DNA from: Lophium mytilinum
Lineage: Eukaryota > Ascomycota > Dothideomycetes > Mytilinidiales > Mytilinidiaceae
Length of the DNA stretch: 64,000 bases
Reading direction: 5' to 3'
Assembly (NCBI GenBank): GCA_010093605.1
Contig: MU004198.1
Location: forward strand, 68,456-132,455
Shown piece after piece: positions 42,077-55,466 of this stretch. The notes beneath the pieces were generated by a model, which was given only the letters and a program-made list of their open reading frames with translations, was not told where the DNA came from and did not search any database. The translations under genes and the position numbers were made by a program. Position 1 is the stretch's first letter; each line of letters opens with the position of its first letter.

Positions 42077-42901
42077 TCTGTCGGTGTTGTGATTTGTGTG
42101 GATGTGGTGAAGAAAAGGCACCAGTTACGGTGGTTCGGAGCTCCTTTAGTACTCCTAAGAGGATACAGCTGTTGATTATCATAGTGAAAGCTTCACCATT
42201 GTGGAACCACCTAGTGGCCAGAAGAAACTTTGCAATCACATCCAGGGTGGTGATTTCAGAACATTGTGTCGCGATATGGTGAGAAACTCAACTAGCACAT
42301 AGAATTGGTATGTTCGGAAACGTGTACATGCACAACGCAGAGACAGTGTCGAAGCTTTGCGACTGACAATAGAAAACTTTGTGTTTCTGCAAAGAAAAAC
42401 GTGCTAGAAAATGTTCCGCCAGAAGTCGAACTTAGAGTGGCAATCTCGCGACTCCGCGAACTGATTGGACCGAAGAAGGGCAACGTGAGGATGTTGTTTA
42501 TAGACAATAGCGAACGATCATACGCACTTGATGTCATATGTAAGCCAATTGAACTTGAACCTGACAATACGGCTGGAGTCGTACCTTCTGTGATTTCCAA
42601 TAAAGCGCCCCACCGAGGCGTGAAAAGCTACATCTCTTGACTCGATATACTTCAAAGTGAAACCCAAAACAGTATTCCGGATGTTGTTGCAGCTCTAGCC
42701 CCGCCCGACACCATCAGCCAGGCGTCAAGAACTCCCACTTTCGCTTTGTGATTCACAACGCCCAGATTTGACATGTGATGTTGACTGTTGATCCAGTTCG
42801 GCGGGCCCTCCAACTGCGTCACCGACCACCAAAAGCTCATTTTCCTGTTTATTCGATTCACATCTTTCGTAACCCAACTAGCATTCCAAAGTCCAAGCAA
42901 C
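42077..42901. other. Intergenic, RING gene promoter and URB2 3' side
   Basis: A forward ORF at 42305-42640 (111 codons) opens at a TTG and has a patch VPPEVELRVAISRLRELIG, but nothing confirms it. It is left as possible noise or a small remnant. Confidence 0.35.
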
Positions 42902-45900
42902 CTATCCAGCCTTGTCACCTCTCTGCTTCTTCCACTCAACATAAACCCCCTTCCACACGGCCCTCGTACTCCCATCCATTGCCGCACTCATCGCCCGCAG
43001 TGCCGCCTTATCCGTACAATCCAGGGCCGACCACAATCCTGGTATCAATCGCGCTCTTACTTCGGGCTCCAGCCTTCCACTAAGCATATCCTTACAGAAC
43101 GCCGCAATCAGCGTAGGCATATACTGCCCCGCATACTGTCTCGCTTGCTTCGTCGCGTCCACGAGATCGGCATGGTGGTTCTTGCGGCCCTTCTGGAGAC
43201 CTGAGACGGCGGACACGGTGGGCGAAGACGTGGTAGTCAAGAGGCGGGTGAAGGCAACTGCCGCAGCAGGTGATAAGGGGTAGACTGAGGGAGAGAGCCA
43301 AGGCGGGAGGTGGGCGGTAGGTGTGCCGCGGCGGGTGGTGTTCGGGATGAAGAGGCAGGAGAGGCAAGCTTGAAGGAGTGGCATGAGAAGGTGGAAGCGG
43401 CCGCCGAGGCGAGACCGGTGGAGTGACAGGATGATCTGGATAGATTCGCACAGGCGGATGAAGATGGCGGAGGCTTGTGATACGGGTAGGTAGGGTCCTG
43501 CGGGAGATGTGATGGCGATTAGAGCTCCGATGAAGGTCTCGATGCCGTATTGGGACGCCATGAAATGCTATTGCGGGATCGGTTAGTGCTTCTGTTATTA
43601 TTGACGGCTCACAGCGTACCTTAGAGCGGAGAATGGTGTCAACGCAGTCCAATAGTGCATTAGAAAGGGCCAGGTCGTCAGAAGTTGCCAGATGTGTAGA
43701 TAGGCTCCCTAGTATTGCTAATAGCTGAGCCTTGGTCTCCGCGTCATCAGATGCTAGGTTGTTGCTGTTAGCTACGATATCGTAAGTTAGAAAAGCAGCT
43801 TACGCGCAAGGGTAGGAATGAGAACGCCAAGTATGCGTAAACATCCTGCATCAAGTTGATTCTCTCGCTGAGGGAGCAGCAATGGGAGCTGCTCCAACGT
43901 TGTCGGCGTATCGAACGAGAAAAAGGCTTCTTTGACTGTGTCAATAACGCTTTGAGCTTGTCGGGCAGACAGATCTAAAGTTGTCAGTATTATCAACACT
44001 TGAGAATGTGTGGCCATCGTACCTAGACGCATCACCATCCGAGATAGCTGAATGATTTCTTCCACGCTGTCGCATATCTGTAATCTCGTAGCGAGCTTGT
44101 GTATCAAAATCCAGTACTCAGATGATGCTAGATCTGCTGGAATATGCACCGGATTCGAACTCATATAGGGAGTGATCCACTCCCGCACAATCCTTTTGAT
44201 CATTTTGTAGCGCTCCACTAAACGGTGTTAGCGGCTTCTTCGAAGCCATTAGGGCAGTCCTTACCTTCAATTTCAGCTAATTGAACAGGGACATCACTCA
44301 GTAGATTTAAGACGCTTTCAACACCGACCGTGAAATGCTTTCCCTTCGGCTCGTCCAAGTCGAGCAGGCCTGATTTTCGTGATACAATCAGATTTTTGGC
44401 ACAATATTTGACGCATATGCGCGCAACATTGTCCGATAGGCTTCTTTCAAGAGTGTACCTTCCGTCTCGAATGGATGACATGAGGCCATCGACAAACATC
44501 ATTACCTGGAGCGTGAACGAATAAGATTCCACGGAGAGACTGCCTAACATGTTTTCCAGTCGTTTAGTATATTCTTGGCTGTGCTTCTGATCCGGCTCAG
44601 AAAGAACATGACTACACCATTAGCACTGCCAGCACTCATAGCCCGGAAAGTTCTTACTGTAAAGTCAATCTGACGAAAAGCTGGAAGGCCTCTGTAATGT
44701 CTGGGCCGGCTTCGAACTCCTCTGTGTTGAGTACCTCGGCTATTTTGACCAACGCATACGGGTCCGTTGACTAGAAACAATGAGCCTTAGTTCAAGAAAT
44801 ACGGCGTTGTGTACTTACAATGTTAGCGGTAGCGTTGGGAAGCTCCATAAGTTTGACCATAAGAGCAAGATGACGTAATACTTGTTCTCTCGATGCTTCT
44901 CCCGTGAGAAGAATGGCCTGCGTCTGATCTAATATTTTCTCCCGCTGATTTCGGGAAAGCACCCGGAGCGGCATTTGCGCATACAGAGACGTCGAAAATT
45001 GGTTGAAGTCTCCACAAAAGAAGTTGACCTCAGGCTCCAAGCCGTATTCTTCGAAGCCCGCAAATATCGCAGATAGAAGGTCGCCTAGAGAGGTTAGTAT
45101 AAGTAGAAAGTTCAGTTTTAACATGCGTACCTTTCAATTCAGCATTAGCTAACGAGAGAACAGGACCGGAAGATGCTACCAGCAGATCTTTGTAGCCACG
45201 CCTTGATCGATCGATCGCACCGAGCTCAAAGAGAAGGTTGAAGAGTGCAGCTCGAAGATCTTGTTTCAGGTGCACAAGCAGCGTAGGAGACCCTATGAGC
45301 AGTCTCTCCATACACCGAAGAAACTCGTGAGATGACACGGAATCTATCTTTCTGGCCGGCTCTTCGTGAATCAAACTATCCTTGCTGATCCCTCCGTCTT
45401 CTTCGAAAATAGCTGAAGGCATCAAGACACGTAACGCGTTGTCCAGGTACCGAGCCACAGGTTCTTGAGCAGCGGACATATTTTCCAAACGATCGCATAC
45501 GGTGACCAGAAATGCGAAAGCAGCTGTCCTCGAGCTAACGTCCATATCAGGATGCACTTCCCAGATGTTGACACCACCTGGGGCAATGGATGTGTTTGCG
45601 AGCTGAGCGATCTGTGAATTGAGTATGTCACTGGGACTGGCGAGGTATGTTTGAGACTCCAAAGGCCAAAGTAAGGTAAACAGCCGAGAGAGAGCAGTCC
45701 ATGTCTCTGCCATGTCCGCATAGGTCCTGTATGCAGCAAGGTCTGCTAACGCGACTAGATCTGACTGCAGGGCCTTCAAAACGTGTCGTAGTCCTACAAT
45801 GGTGTCGTCCGATTGAATACAGCGAATGATTATGGAAACCATAGCAGTATTCACATTCGAAGCCTTGAAGAACGCTTCACCCATAGTCTGGTTTGAGATA

Positions 45901-48020
45901 CCATCAGAGCTGAGGGTCTTGAGAAGAGAGGAGAGCGAATCATGGTGTTGTTGCAGGAGGCTCGTCTTTTGCGTCAATGTCAACGAGTTTTCGAAGACTG
46001 ATGCCAGAGCGGAGATGAGATCATGCCCTTGCCAGATCGAAGGGTTTGCGACGCTGCTTTCTGTTGCACGAAGCTGATCGGACAATTTGTTGATGAAGCC
46101 AAGCAGATCACGGTTTCTTGCAAAACTTTTCATGATTGGAACGATGACATGCTGTCGTAACGCAGTTCTCGCGGTCGAAAATCCGGTTTCTGACGTTGAA
46201 ATGAGACCTGAGATGATATGCGTGACATTCCATGTATCATCCTGTTGAACCTCCTCGGTAGAGTCGAGGCAGTGTGATGAATATTGAGAGATCTGGCGGA
46301 AGAGCGCACGAGAGAGGTCGTTCTGAGAGAAGAAGCCGGTAGAGTCGACTACCTTGGCCGCTGGAAGGAAAATATCCGGATCGAGAGCAACAATTTTAGC
46401 GACTAGTCCCCACCAGACAGTACGATGTCGTCCATCGGGGTGACTAGGTACTCCGGTGAGATACTTGAAAATGTACTCAGTGACGATGGAGTCCACAGAG
46501 AGGTTCCAATCAATGAACGCTTGCAATATGTCTTCCATTGATCGAACGGACTCCCAAATGACGGGGACACCTTGTTTTTCCAATGTACAACCGGTACACT
46601 CTAGTAGCGCAGTCAGGACTGCTTGGTTCCATGGCTTTTCGGCAATCCGGCCTCTTGGTGTTTGACGTGGGGAGCACCTGATGGCAATGTCCATCAACTG
46701 TGGGACAGTGCGAAAGAGCAGCTCAGATGATAGAGACGCCGGTTGTTCCATTCGTTTCAAGATAGTGGCTTCAGTCAGATTGGCTCGAATATATCTCAGA
46801 GACTGGTGCAGCTTCATAGCTCTAGGTACATGCTCTTCTTTTGATGGTTTAGACTCACTAGAGTCAATGGGAACAGTGTCGCTGGAACCTAAGTTCGAAA
46901 AGAAATCCGAGCGAGCGGGCCCGAAGATATGTCTTGCGTAGAGCTGCTCAAGTGATCTTATTACTGAGTTCTGCGTATTGCGCAATCGCTGTTTTGTGAG
47001 CTTGGTTTCTTCTTCTAAACCCAAGAAAGTATCATCATCTTTTACCAGCCCGAGCAGAATCGTAGCAGGAAGAAGACAGTGCTCCGAGAACGCGTTCAAA
47101 CTCGCAACAGTATCGTCTCCACGTCCCGGGGTCCTCATATCCCAAATTCGAATAATCGGAGTGAGTCTCATAGCGCCGTCCGAGGCTCCAAAAAGGGCGG
47201 CTTTGGCGTCCTTATCCAGCAGTATCGAGACGAGAGCGTTCAGCCAGAACTTCAGAAGCTTAGCCGCTTTTTCGCTGTCAACGAGGAGGACCATTCGCAT
47301 GTGATCGGCTACAATCTTGTCCTCGGACTCTGTATGCAAGTGTGACTTGGCTATGATAGTCTCGAGGCTTCTAGCAACGGCGTCGAAAAGGTCCTTTGGC
47401 GCTCCTGCAACCAAACCAATCTTCTTTGCTGGGCTTTCAACTTCGACATGCCGTTTCCGCTTCCGCGACGTAGCAGGAAGATCTTCGGCGGCAGCACTTG
47501 ACTCCGAGGCTTCTCTACTAGCCGTGGTCCCAATATGAGGCTCAACGTCGACCTGAGAAACTTTGTCGTGCACAGCGTCCCCAAAGTTTTCCTCCAGCAC
47601 TTTCTCTAACGTATTAACGTAATCCCCAGCTCTTAAAAGAACGGCGGCATTCGAGGTCGGTATCGTAGTTATCAAACACCTCAGTAGTTTCCAAGCTCTC
47701 ATATTCTTTCGCGCCTGGCTTCCACCGATTCCTCTATCCTTCAACTTTTCCAGAATCCAGCGGAGGACCCATTCTGCGCGGGCGTGGTATTGCTGACTTT
47801 GAGGTTTCTCGGAGCTACTATCCGTAAGACTGGAGGTATCCCACGTATTCGAGAGCCCTAAGACGCTTGCGGCTTCGCGGATTTGCTGATTCAAGTCTGT
47901 TAAGGTCTTCTCGAGCGCGAGGAGCCGTTGGAGTGATGTCGGAGCCAGTTTCTTCGATCTGATTAGCTTCCACACAACTTTTTGGGGTTGAAAGTATCAC
48001 ACCTTAGATTGAGGCGCCAT
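42902..48020 (-). CDS. URB2: Urb2/Npa2 nucleolar ribosome-biogenesis protein
   Basis: Nine exons (48020-48001, 47958-45131, 45084-44819, 44770-44658, 44611-44265, 44217-44023, 43974-43804, 43771-43620, 43567-42902) give 1585 residues. Urb2 acts in early 60S assembly, in 27S pre-rRNA processing with Npa1, Dbp6, Nop8 and Rsa3. The alpha-solenoid body carries no catalytic motif. A basic patch RKRKRHVEVESPAKK near residue 170 suits nuclear import. The C-terminal Urb2 domain is clear: FTRLLTTTSSPTVSAVS, ARQYAGQYMPTLIAAF, LEPEVRARLIPGLWSALDC, and AVWKGVYVEWKKQ. Uncertain points are the first exon (ATG at 48020 with a 42-nt intron) and a 32-nt intron at 43772-43803, both very short though frame-correct. 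Confidence 0.87.
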
Positions 48021-48287
48021 TCCATCCCCTTACCACAATCAAACCCCTCACACGGTGCTGTTGCTGTAGTGGTGGGGAATCTCGAACTCGTCTGAAAAAG
48101 TTCGCTCACGGACCACCAGGCTTCTCTTGGCGCGAACGTCGGTCGACTTCCGACCCTCATCAGTTCCTCGGGAGCTCCAACACCACCTCCAAACATCACC
48201 ATCAAGCTCTCCGACCAGCTCTCCTGTGCCTCTGCACCCCTCCCTCGCCCGGCTTCACGAGATCAATTGGTCAAACACACACAAACA
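48021..48287. promoter_or_regulatory. Divergent promoter, URB2 / MIC10
   Basis: 267 bases separate the two ATGs. The MIC10 side is rich in C and T (accatcaagctctccgacc, cctctgcacccctccctc), a common fungal leader feature. No single factor site is claimed. Confidence 0.45.
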
Positions 48288-48900
48288 ATGTCGGAAAGCA
48301 CTCCCACTGCTCCGGTCGCGCGGACGACCCGGCCGGTCAGCGAGTCGCTGTTGAATGAGAAGGTAGGCTTGCGAATATCTTCTTAGAGCTCAATTACGCA
48401 CAACATATACTTCACTCAGTTTCAATGTGGAAATTGGAGTCCTCGGGAGCTCTTTTGCGGAAATCTCAAGCTCGACATGACCTCCAGCACACCACCGCCA
48501 ACCATCCCCTGGTTATCCCATAACTCTCTGTCACTTCCCCACCATCCCAGGCCCGTCGCATTCCCCTTCATCTCTACACTACCAATCAGATACTAACAGA
48601 CAAATCGCAGTGGGACCGCTGCCTCTCCTCCATGCTCATCCGCTCTGGCCTCGGCCTCTCCTTCGGCATCGTCTTCTCCGTCCTCCTCTTCAAGCGCCGC
48701 GCGTGGCCCGCAACCGTCGGACTGGGCTTCGGTGCCGGCCGCGCGTGGGAAGAGTGTGATAGCGTACGCTTCCCCACCTTTTCTTCTTAAACAAACACCA
48801 TTCGAATCCGATGAGTAAAACGGGCTAACGGGTTCATGGATAGTCATTCAAGCACGCCGCCGCACCATCGAAGGACGGACTGAGAGTTCTGCGACCATGA
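48288..48900 (+). CDS. MIC10: MICOS complex subunit Mic10
   Basis: Exons 48288-48362, 48611-48763 and 48844-48900 give 94 residues, the family size. Mic10 oligomers bend the mitochondrial inner membrane at crista junctions. After a Ser/Thr/Pro-rich N-tail comes KWDRCLSSMLIRSG, then the first membrane segment GLGLSFGIVFSVLLF with its GxGxxxG run, a short basic loop KRRAWP, and the second segment ATVGLGFGAGRAWEEC with the second glycine motif. These two glycine-rich hairpin helices are diagnostic. Introns are 248 and 80 nt. Confidence 0.94.
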
Positions 48901-50775
48901 GAAATGGAATGTGCAACTGAATATGATGAGCAGGACGTTGGAGTCGGGCTGTCAGGGGACGAGATGGCATAACTGTGGCTTCAGGGGAGTGATTTGAAGT
49001 CTTCATGCACGAATACGCTGTATAGTAGGGCAGGGTTTGGGATTAGAGAGCAGCGAGCCAGTTTAGTTCAGTTCCGTCCGTTCAATTGAGCATTGTACAT
49101 TTGGTCTAAATCCCCTCTTCAATAACGCGAGTAAATGTGTCACTATGCGCGAGAATGTTAGGAGAGGTAATAGTACAGCCGTTCGAGGCTTTAAATCCTT
49201 CACTGAGAGCAGCTCCATGTGATGAGCGGCTCTGGGTATCTCAGGTCCCTTTCGTTCGCACTTCCAAGAATCTACCTAATGTTCATCTCGTTTGTGAATA
49301 TAGAAGGTGAAGATTCCCGTCCTAATATACACAACATCCTGCGATCCCTCTAGGGAAGTGGTACGGAAAACCAACAGCAGCTTTCGGGTTCGGTGATCCA
49401 GACAAGACTACCGGCACCTGAAGAGGGAATGGGCGAGAACTTGTCGCATTGAGATGAAGGGTGTGCGATCGCACAGCAAAGAGAGAAGTAGTTTGATCAG
49501 AACAGAAAATCTTAGCCAGCGTCTTGTAACCGCCGAGCAGAGACAAGCACGTTACTTCCGTTCGAATTCACGTATTACGTTAAAAGAAATCCGACCTGGG
49601 TACATCGTATATAGGCCCTCCTCGTCAGGCCTCAGCCGTGAGCCAATGTGGTATGTCACGCGGACCAACTCACCGGAGCCTGCCTCGTGGAAAGCCTACG
49701 TGATGTGCGATGGTGTGCAGATGCCAATTAGGCTTCCACAACCCTGCCCTTCATCGAAGGTCGTGGCAAGGGTGTACCAGTGATGGGTGGCGTTCGATGC
49801 CTACTCACAAACATGTGCCCAACATAGAATTCAGCGTTGATCGTGAGCATCAGCAAACCCTTTCGCTACAGAGTGCATGATCATAGACCTGTGTACATTT
49901 CTTTGCCGCCGTCAGAAGTGCCTCGAGGAGCTTTTCAAGATTCCGGCGAGGTCCAAATCCGTTCTTTTGAGCAATTGGAAAACGCGCCAGCTCACCCCTA
50001 ACAGTGATAGAAGTGTGTAACGAGTACGCCAACGTATGATCAACTGAGACTAGGGCAGGGAGACCAGGCAAAGCCACAACATTCTTTTTTCAAAGGCCAT
50101 CTGATATACTTTACAAAGAGGATGCACCCATAGGGGGCGCAAATGAAATACTAAAAGCAACCTTACCCAGCCCACACCAGTCTCAAATTTGCTAATAACA
50201 CAGCACCGTCACGGCAAGATCATCAAGTAGATGCCTAGAGAAAACTAGACTCCTTACCTCTGATCTTACCTCAATGGCAAAAGTTTGGAACCCATCGGTT
50301 CCTTATCAGTTCTGGATACTTACCCCCAAAAGCAAAAAGAACAAACCATGTGGTTCACCCAGCACCAAAACACAAAGGAAAAGCCATGCATAATAAGACA
50401 TTCAAGAACCACCCCAAATGAGCCCTGTTATCGATTTAGAAGGTCGATGTTTCGAAATCGGGTCGCCCGTGTCGTCCAGTTGGTACGTTCGGATACCTCG
50501 TTGGGTCGCCCCCCAGATAGCGTCGTGTACCAGTCAAAATGAGGAAGGAAAAGGTCGAAAGTGGATGGCGAGAGCGGTTCTGTAGTTGAGCATGCAGTTG
50601 AGCTTACCGCTTACCCTGGTCGATTTTGATGTTGATTTGGTGTTGAGGGAATTCGATGTGGTTGCAATACTTGACCGCTTACCCTTGGTGACGAAAGGGA
50701 AGAAAGTTGAAGTCGGAGAGAACAGAGAATACCCATTGAGACAAACCCATTCGCTGCTCAGCTGAATCGAGACGC
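48901..50775. other. 1.9-kb region without a secure gene
   Basis: A forward 109-codon ORF at 49454-49783 has a compact patch (ITLKEIRPGYIVYRP, MWYVTRTNSPEPASWKAYVM). A minus ORF at 49850-50077 has NLEKLLEALLTAAKKC. Neither has a neighbour exon or known domain that I can connect, so they may be remnants. 50.55-50.77 kb is the U1-70K 3' UTR side. Confidence 0.4.
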
Positions 50776-52188
50776 TCAGTATCTGCGTTTGCTTCGGGAA
50801 TCGTCGTTGTTGTCGCCATCGTATGCGCGCTTCCTGGGATAGTCATCTCGGCCATACCCACCACCACTCTCTCGGTCGCGGTCCCTATACCCGCTACCTC
50901 GATCGCCTCGGTCCCGGTCTCGGCCAGCGTCGCGGTCTCGTGGTCCCCGCTCGCGGACAGGTTCGCTGTTGCTGCCGCTCGGTCCGCGGTCACGGAAACC
51001 GCCTCTGTCGTCGTAGGAGCGTCCACCGTATCCGCCGCCGTTGGTGTCAAACGAACGGCCTCCGTGGCCTCCTGAGAACCCTCCACTTCGGCCTCCTCCA
51101 CGAGGGCCAGAGGGTGCGCCGTCCGGTGGTGCTCCTGGGCTGCCGAAGCCGTTCGACTGGTAGCCAATGCCGCCTCGTCCTCCATACCCACCTCTGTCAC
51201 CTCCAAATCCGCCACCTCGGAAGCCACGATCTCCTCCGCCGCCAAAGCCGCCTCTGAAGCCGCCGCCGCCACCTCCACGGCCACGGAATCCTCCTCCACC
51301 AAACCCCCCACCGCGGAAGCCTCCGGGCGCAGATGGCGGTGCGGCTGCTGCGCCAGCTGGTCGGGCTGGCGGTCCCTTGGTGTAGTTTCGTCCTCCAAGA
51401 CCTCCGCCATAACGACGAGGTCGCCATTCTTGCATAGTGCGGCCACGTTCGACGTCGACTAGAACTTTGCGGTCTTTGATACGAATGCCATCAGTCTCCT
51501 TGTAGGCAGCTAATGGTTAGAAGCATGTTAGTATTGTCCGAGTATTTTACCTGATCGAGGGGAGGGTGTAGATGTTGTTACCTTTCATGTCCTTCTCGCG
51601 CTCATAGACAACGAATGCATAGCCCGTATGCTTCTTCTTTGGCTTTTTCTCGTTAGGGTTCTTGACGATGCGAATCTATAAATGCTGTTAGCACGTGTAG
51701 AGCAAGGACCTGCATCTCGTATGGGAAGGCGCATACTCTCTCGATCGGACCGAATCGTCCAAACTCAGATTCAAGATCCTTCTCGGTGGCCTCGTAATTC
51801 AAGCGTGCAACGAACAGCGTCTTGAAGGCATCACCGCGGACATTGGGGTCATTAGCAGGCTTGTCTGCATGCCATTAGCATTTGTTTCCATGAGGAAATC
51901 TGCAGATACGAGTGGCGACTTACACTCCTTAATACCTTCTTCGAGGAGGTGCTTCTGCTTGGCTTTCTGCTCAAGCTTCTGCCTGTCTTTCTTCTGAAGC
52001 CAGCACTCTCCCGAGTCCACGAACAGGTCCTTGTCCTTGTACTCTCGAAAGGCGTCCATGAATTGGCCAACGCCCCCGAGCCTATTGGTAATACGGGCTT
52101 CGGGGGCATGGTCGATGGGGTTGAGGTAGCGCAGCGCCGGGCGCGGGGCGAAGAGCGCGAGGAGGTTGTGAGGAAGCTTGTCCGTCAT
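50776..52188 (-). CDS. SNP1: U1 snRNP 70-kDa protein
   Basis: Exons 52188-51924, 51864-51737, 51675-51582 and 51509-50776 give 406 residues. U1-70K binds stem-loop I of U1 snRNA and helps define 5' splice sites. The N-terminal U1-70K domain shows [20 protein letters not shown]. The RRM (about residues 98-180) has RNP2 [10 protein letters not shown] and RNP1 [10 protein letters not shown], then [20 protein letters not shown] and [17 protein letters not shown], a strongly conserved U1-70K block. The tail is Gly/Arg-rich (RGG-type, residues about 200-330) and then Arg/Asp/Glu-rich, ending RSKRRY. Divergent from mL43. Confidence 0.95.
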
Positions 52189-52472
52189 CGTAAGGGGCGG
52201 GGCCCTACGAAAGAGCCTGTGGTCTGGAGACGACTAAGTAGATTAGCTGCCACGAAGAAACTCGGCGATGCAACGGCAATGATGGCGACACGGTGAGGCG
52301 TGGGCGACAGTGAAAGAGCTAGGAGGAGCGAAGGCAGCGACGCGACTCCAGTCCAGCAAGTTGTTCTTTTGGAGCTAGCGCCGGCAGAATAAACGGCCCT
52401 AGATGTCTTGGCGTTATTCGTGAAAGCCGATCGAATTCATCGTTCAGGGTGCTGCTAAGTAAATTGTGCATC
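52189..52472. promoter_or_regulatory. Divergent promoter, U1-70K / mL43
   Basis: 284 bases between the two ATGs. No distinct motif is claimed. Confidence 0.45.
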
Positions 52473-52990
52473 ATGCCGCTCTCCGCTGTCAAGGCAGTGG
52501 CCAAAGGCCAGGTACGCTTTAATTGCAATGATACCCCGTCGGGAATCTAACAGTTTCTCCAGAACGGCGTCGGCGCCTTCATCCTCCAATGCAAACGCCT
52601 CGACTTTCACTACTGCGACTGGGCGGGGAGTTCCAAGGGCATGAAGTATATTCGCTTGTCCATCGTACTTTGAGATCCGGATAGCTAAATGGTTACAGCG
52701 CATTCATCCACAAGCGTCTGCCCCAATTCGCGCGCGAAAATCCTCAGATCGAAATCACCGTCTCACCTCGACCGCATAAGCACCCTGTCGTCACGGGCCA
52801 CTACATCAATGGACGGGAAAAGGCCGTCTGTGTGAGGAACATGACTACCGAGTTGATCCTCGAGAAAGCAAATCTGCTGAAGGAAGCCAGTGGGGAGAAG
52901 TTGAGGAGGGTGAACAAGCCGGTGACTAGCGTCAACGAGAGCGTGAGAGGCATTTGGAGTCCGTATCACGGCGCGCAGTATAAGATATAA
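52473..52990 (+). CDS. MRPL51: Mitochondrial large-subunit ribosomal protein mL43
   Basis: Exons 52473-52511, 52554-52645 and 52699-52990 (introns 42 and 53 nt) give 140 residues, the expected length. It has the thioredoxin-like L51/S25/CI-B8 domain: NGVGAFILQCKRLDFHYCDW, GSSKGM, FARENPQIEITVSPRPHKHP, VVTGHYINGREKAVCVRN. It ends in RRVNKPVTSVNESVRGIWSP. The protein is a structural part of the mitochondrial 54S subunit. A short basic N-terminus (MPLSAVKAVAKGQ) could serve for import. The small first exon explains why no single long ORF marks the gene. Confidence 0.94.
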
Positions 52991-53235
52991 GATTCGCAAA
53001 GAGGCGGGTCATGTACAGATGTATACCACAGTTGGCATGGAAGGCGCAAGGGGACCTGGGCATGTATATATATTTGTAGAGCTAGTGGAGTGGAGCGAAT
53101 CCTCGACACAGCTCAGCTTGAGCAAGCTTGCATTTACCGTGTCTTTCCCTTTTATGCCCACGATGTGAGCTAGAGTGAGACACAGACTTCGCGTCATGCT
53201 GGTATTTCAACCGCCCGCAAGACTGGCATATCTGC

Positions 53236-54364
<1,129 letters not shown>

Positions 54365-55466
54365 GATTGCTGATTTGTGACTGAAAGATTTAAGTAGGGT
54401 TTTGAAGTTTTACGGACGAAATTGAGGATAATCAGGTGTTCGTCGTGTGTTGTTGATAGTGTTGAGCTATGGCGGGGGAGGGGAGCTTCTTTTAGGTCGG
54501 GCGATTTCGGCTTGCTTTTTGAAAGAACGTGAGAGCAAAAGCAACCCATATCACGCATCGCTGCGCCATTAAAACCTCTGCAAACCCGCATTCTCCACTT
54601 CCAGGTCATGAATAGACAAACAGAGCTCGATGCGAAGCTTACACGTCACGTGAACTCTCCAGAGCCTCCGCCGACGTCCCACGGTTGGCCCCTGGTGACT
54701 CAACACAACCCACGCGCTCCCACTCCACCACGACTCGGTTCAGCTGTATCAGCCTCGTTCACAGACACCGAATGCTTGGATGTGCTTGGTTGAGTATCTA
54801 GGATCTAAATATACGACCAACGGCCAAGACATCTCTCACTGGGTGGTTCGCCGGCAACCCTCTTGAAGACGCGCTTGATATCATCATCTCTGTCCAGTAT
54901 ACTGATGCGTTCCACGCGCAGACTAACAAGTTCCATGATGTCGGCCAGTGGGAATCATCCCTTGCTATCTTGGGTTCAAACCCAGACACGCTCTCCACAA
55001 ATCGTTCCAGAACACAATAATCCGAACCGCCGCTCTAGTGGAGTCTTCCGGAGCATTGGCCGCGCTCTACATCCCGTTTATGTGTTGATACTTCAACTTT
55101 GAAAAGGTTGCCTGGCGTAATGAAACAACCAAACCCCAAGGTCATCTTGCGTGGTCCGGGCTTCGCGCCCATTCTCCTCCTGTCTCATCTATAACTCTAC
55201 TGGTACACCATCTTCGAGGCCTTCTCCCCGCTGCCCCTTTCCTTCATCGACCCTTCGAAGCTCTTCATTCTGGTATCTGCTGGCCAGTACCGTCCGTTCG
55301 CTTTTTAGTCACACTAGTCTTTTTTGTCACTCGTTTACATTTCGGTGCCTTTGCTACAGTCTTAATAATTCTTTTCCGGGCACTAATAACTAGAGCGTAA
55401 TCTTGTTACCATACGAATATATATCCAGAGTACCACGTCTCGGGAGACATTGGTCTTGACGCGTTG
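54365..55466. other. Divergent intergenic region, TPI1 / surface protein
   Basis: A TCACGTGA palindrome lies at 54646-54653, about 280 bases upstream of the TPI1 ATG. A forward frame around 54825-55019 reads TSLTGWFAGNPLEDALDIII and continues coding-like to a TAA, but without a start; a remnant is possible. The promoter of the 55467 gene is CT-rich (ttttccgggc, ctttttagtc). Confidence 0.4.
54646..54653. promoter_or_regulatory. TCACGTGA palindrome upstream of TPI1
   Basis: A perfect CACGTG-core palindrome, flanked as acacgTCACGTGAactc. bHLH/Cbf1-type sites are common in fungal promoters. Assignment to TPI1 rests on position only. Confidence 0.35.

Noticed and set aside
43787-44218. Stop codon after ARKLLF in URB2 as evidence of a pseudogene
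   Set aside because: A GTAAGC donor sits exactly there, and coding with Urb2 similarity resumes in frame after a short intron; all other exons are intact.
50823-51435. Long antisense ORFs (Pro- and Arg-rich) opposite the U1-70K tail
   Set aside because: These are shadows of the RGG/Arg-Asp repeat codons; the sense strand matches U1-70K with a clear RRM and exon structure.
54970-54990. gggttcaaaccc as a tRNA B box
   Set aside because: It is a short palindrome inside a coding-like fragment; the T stem mismatches and the acceptor stem is missing.
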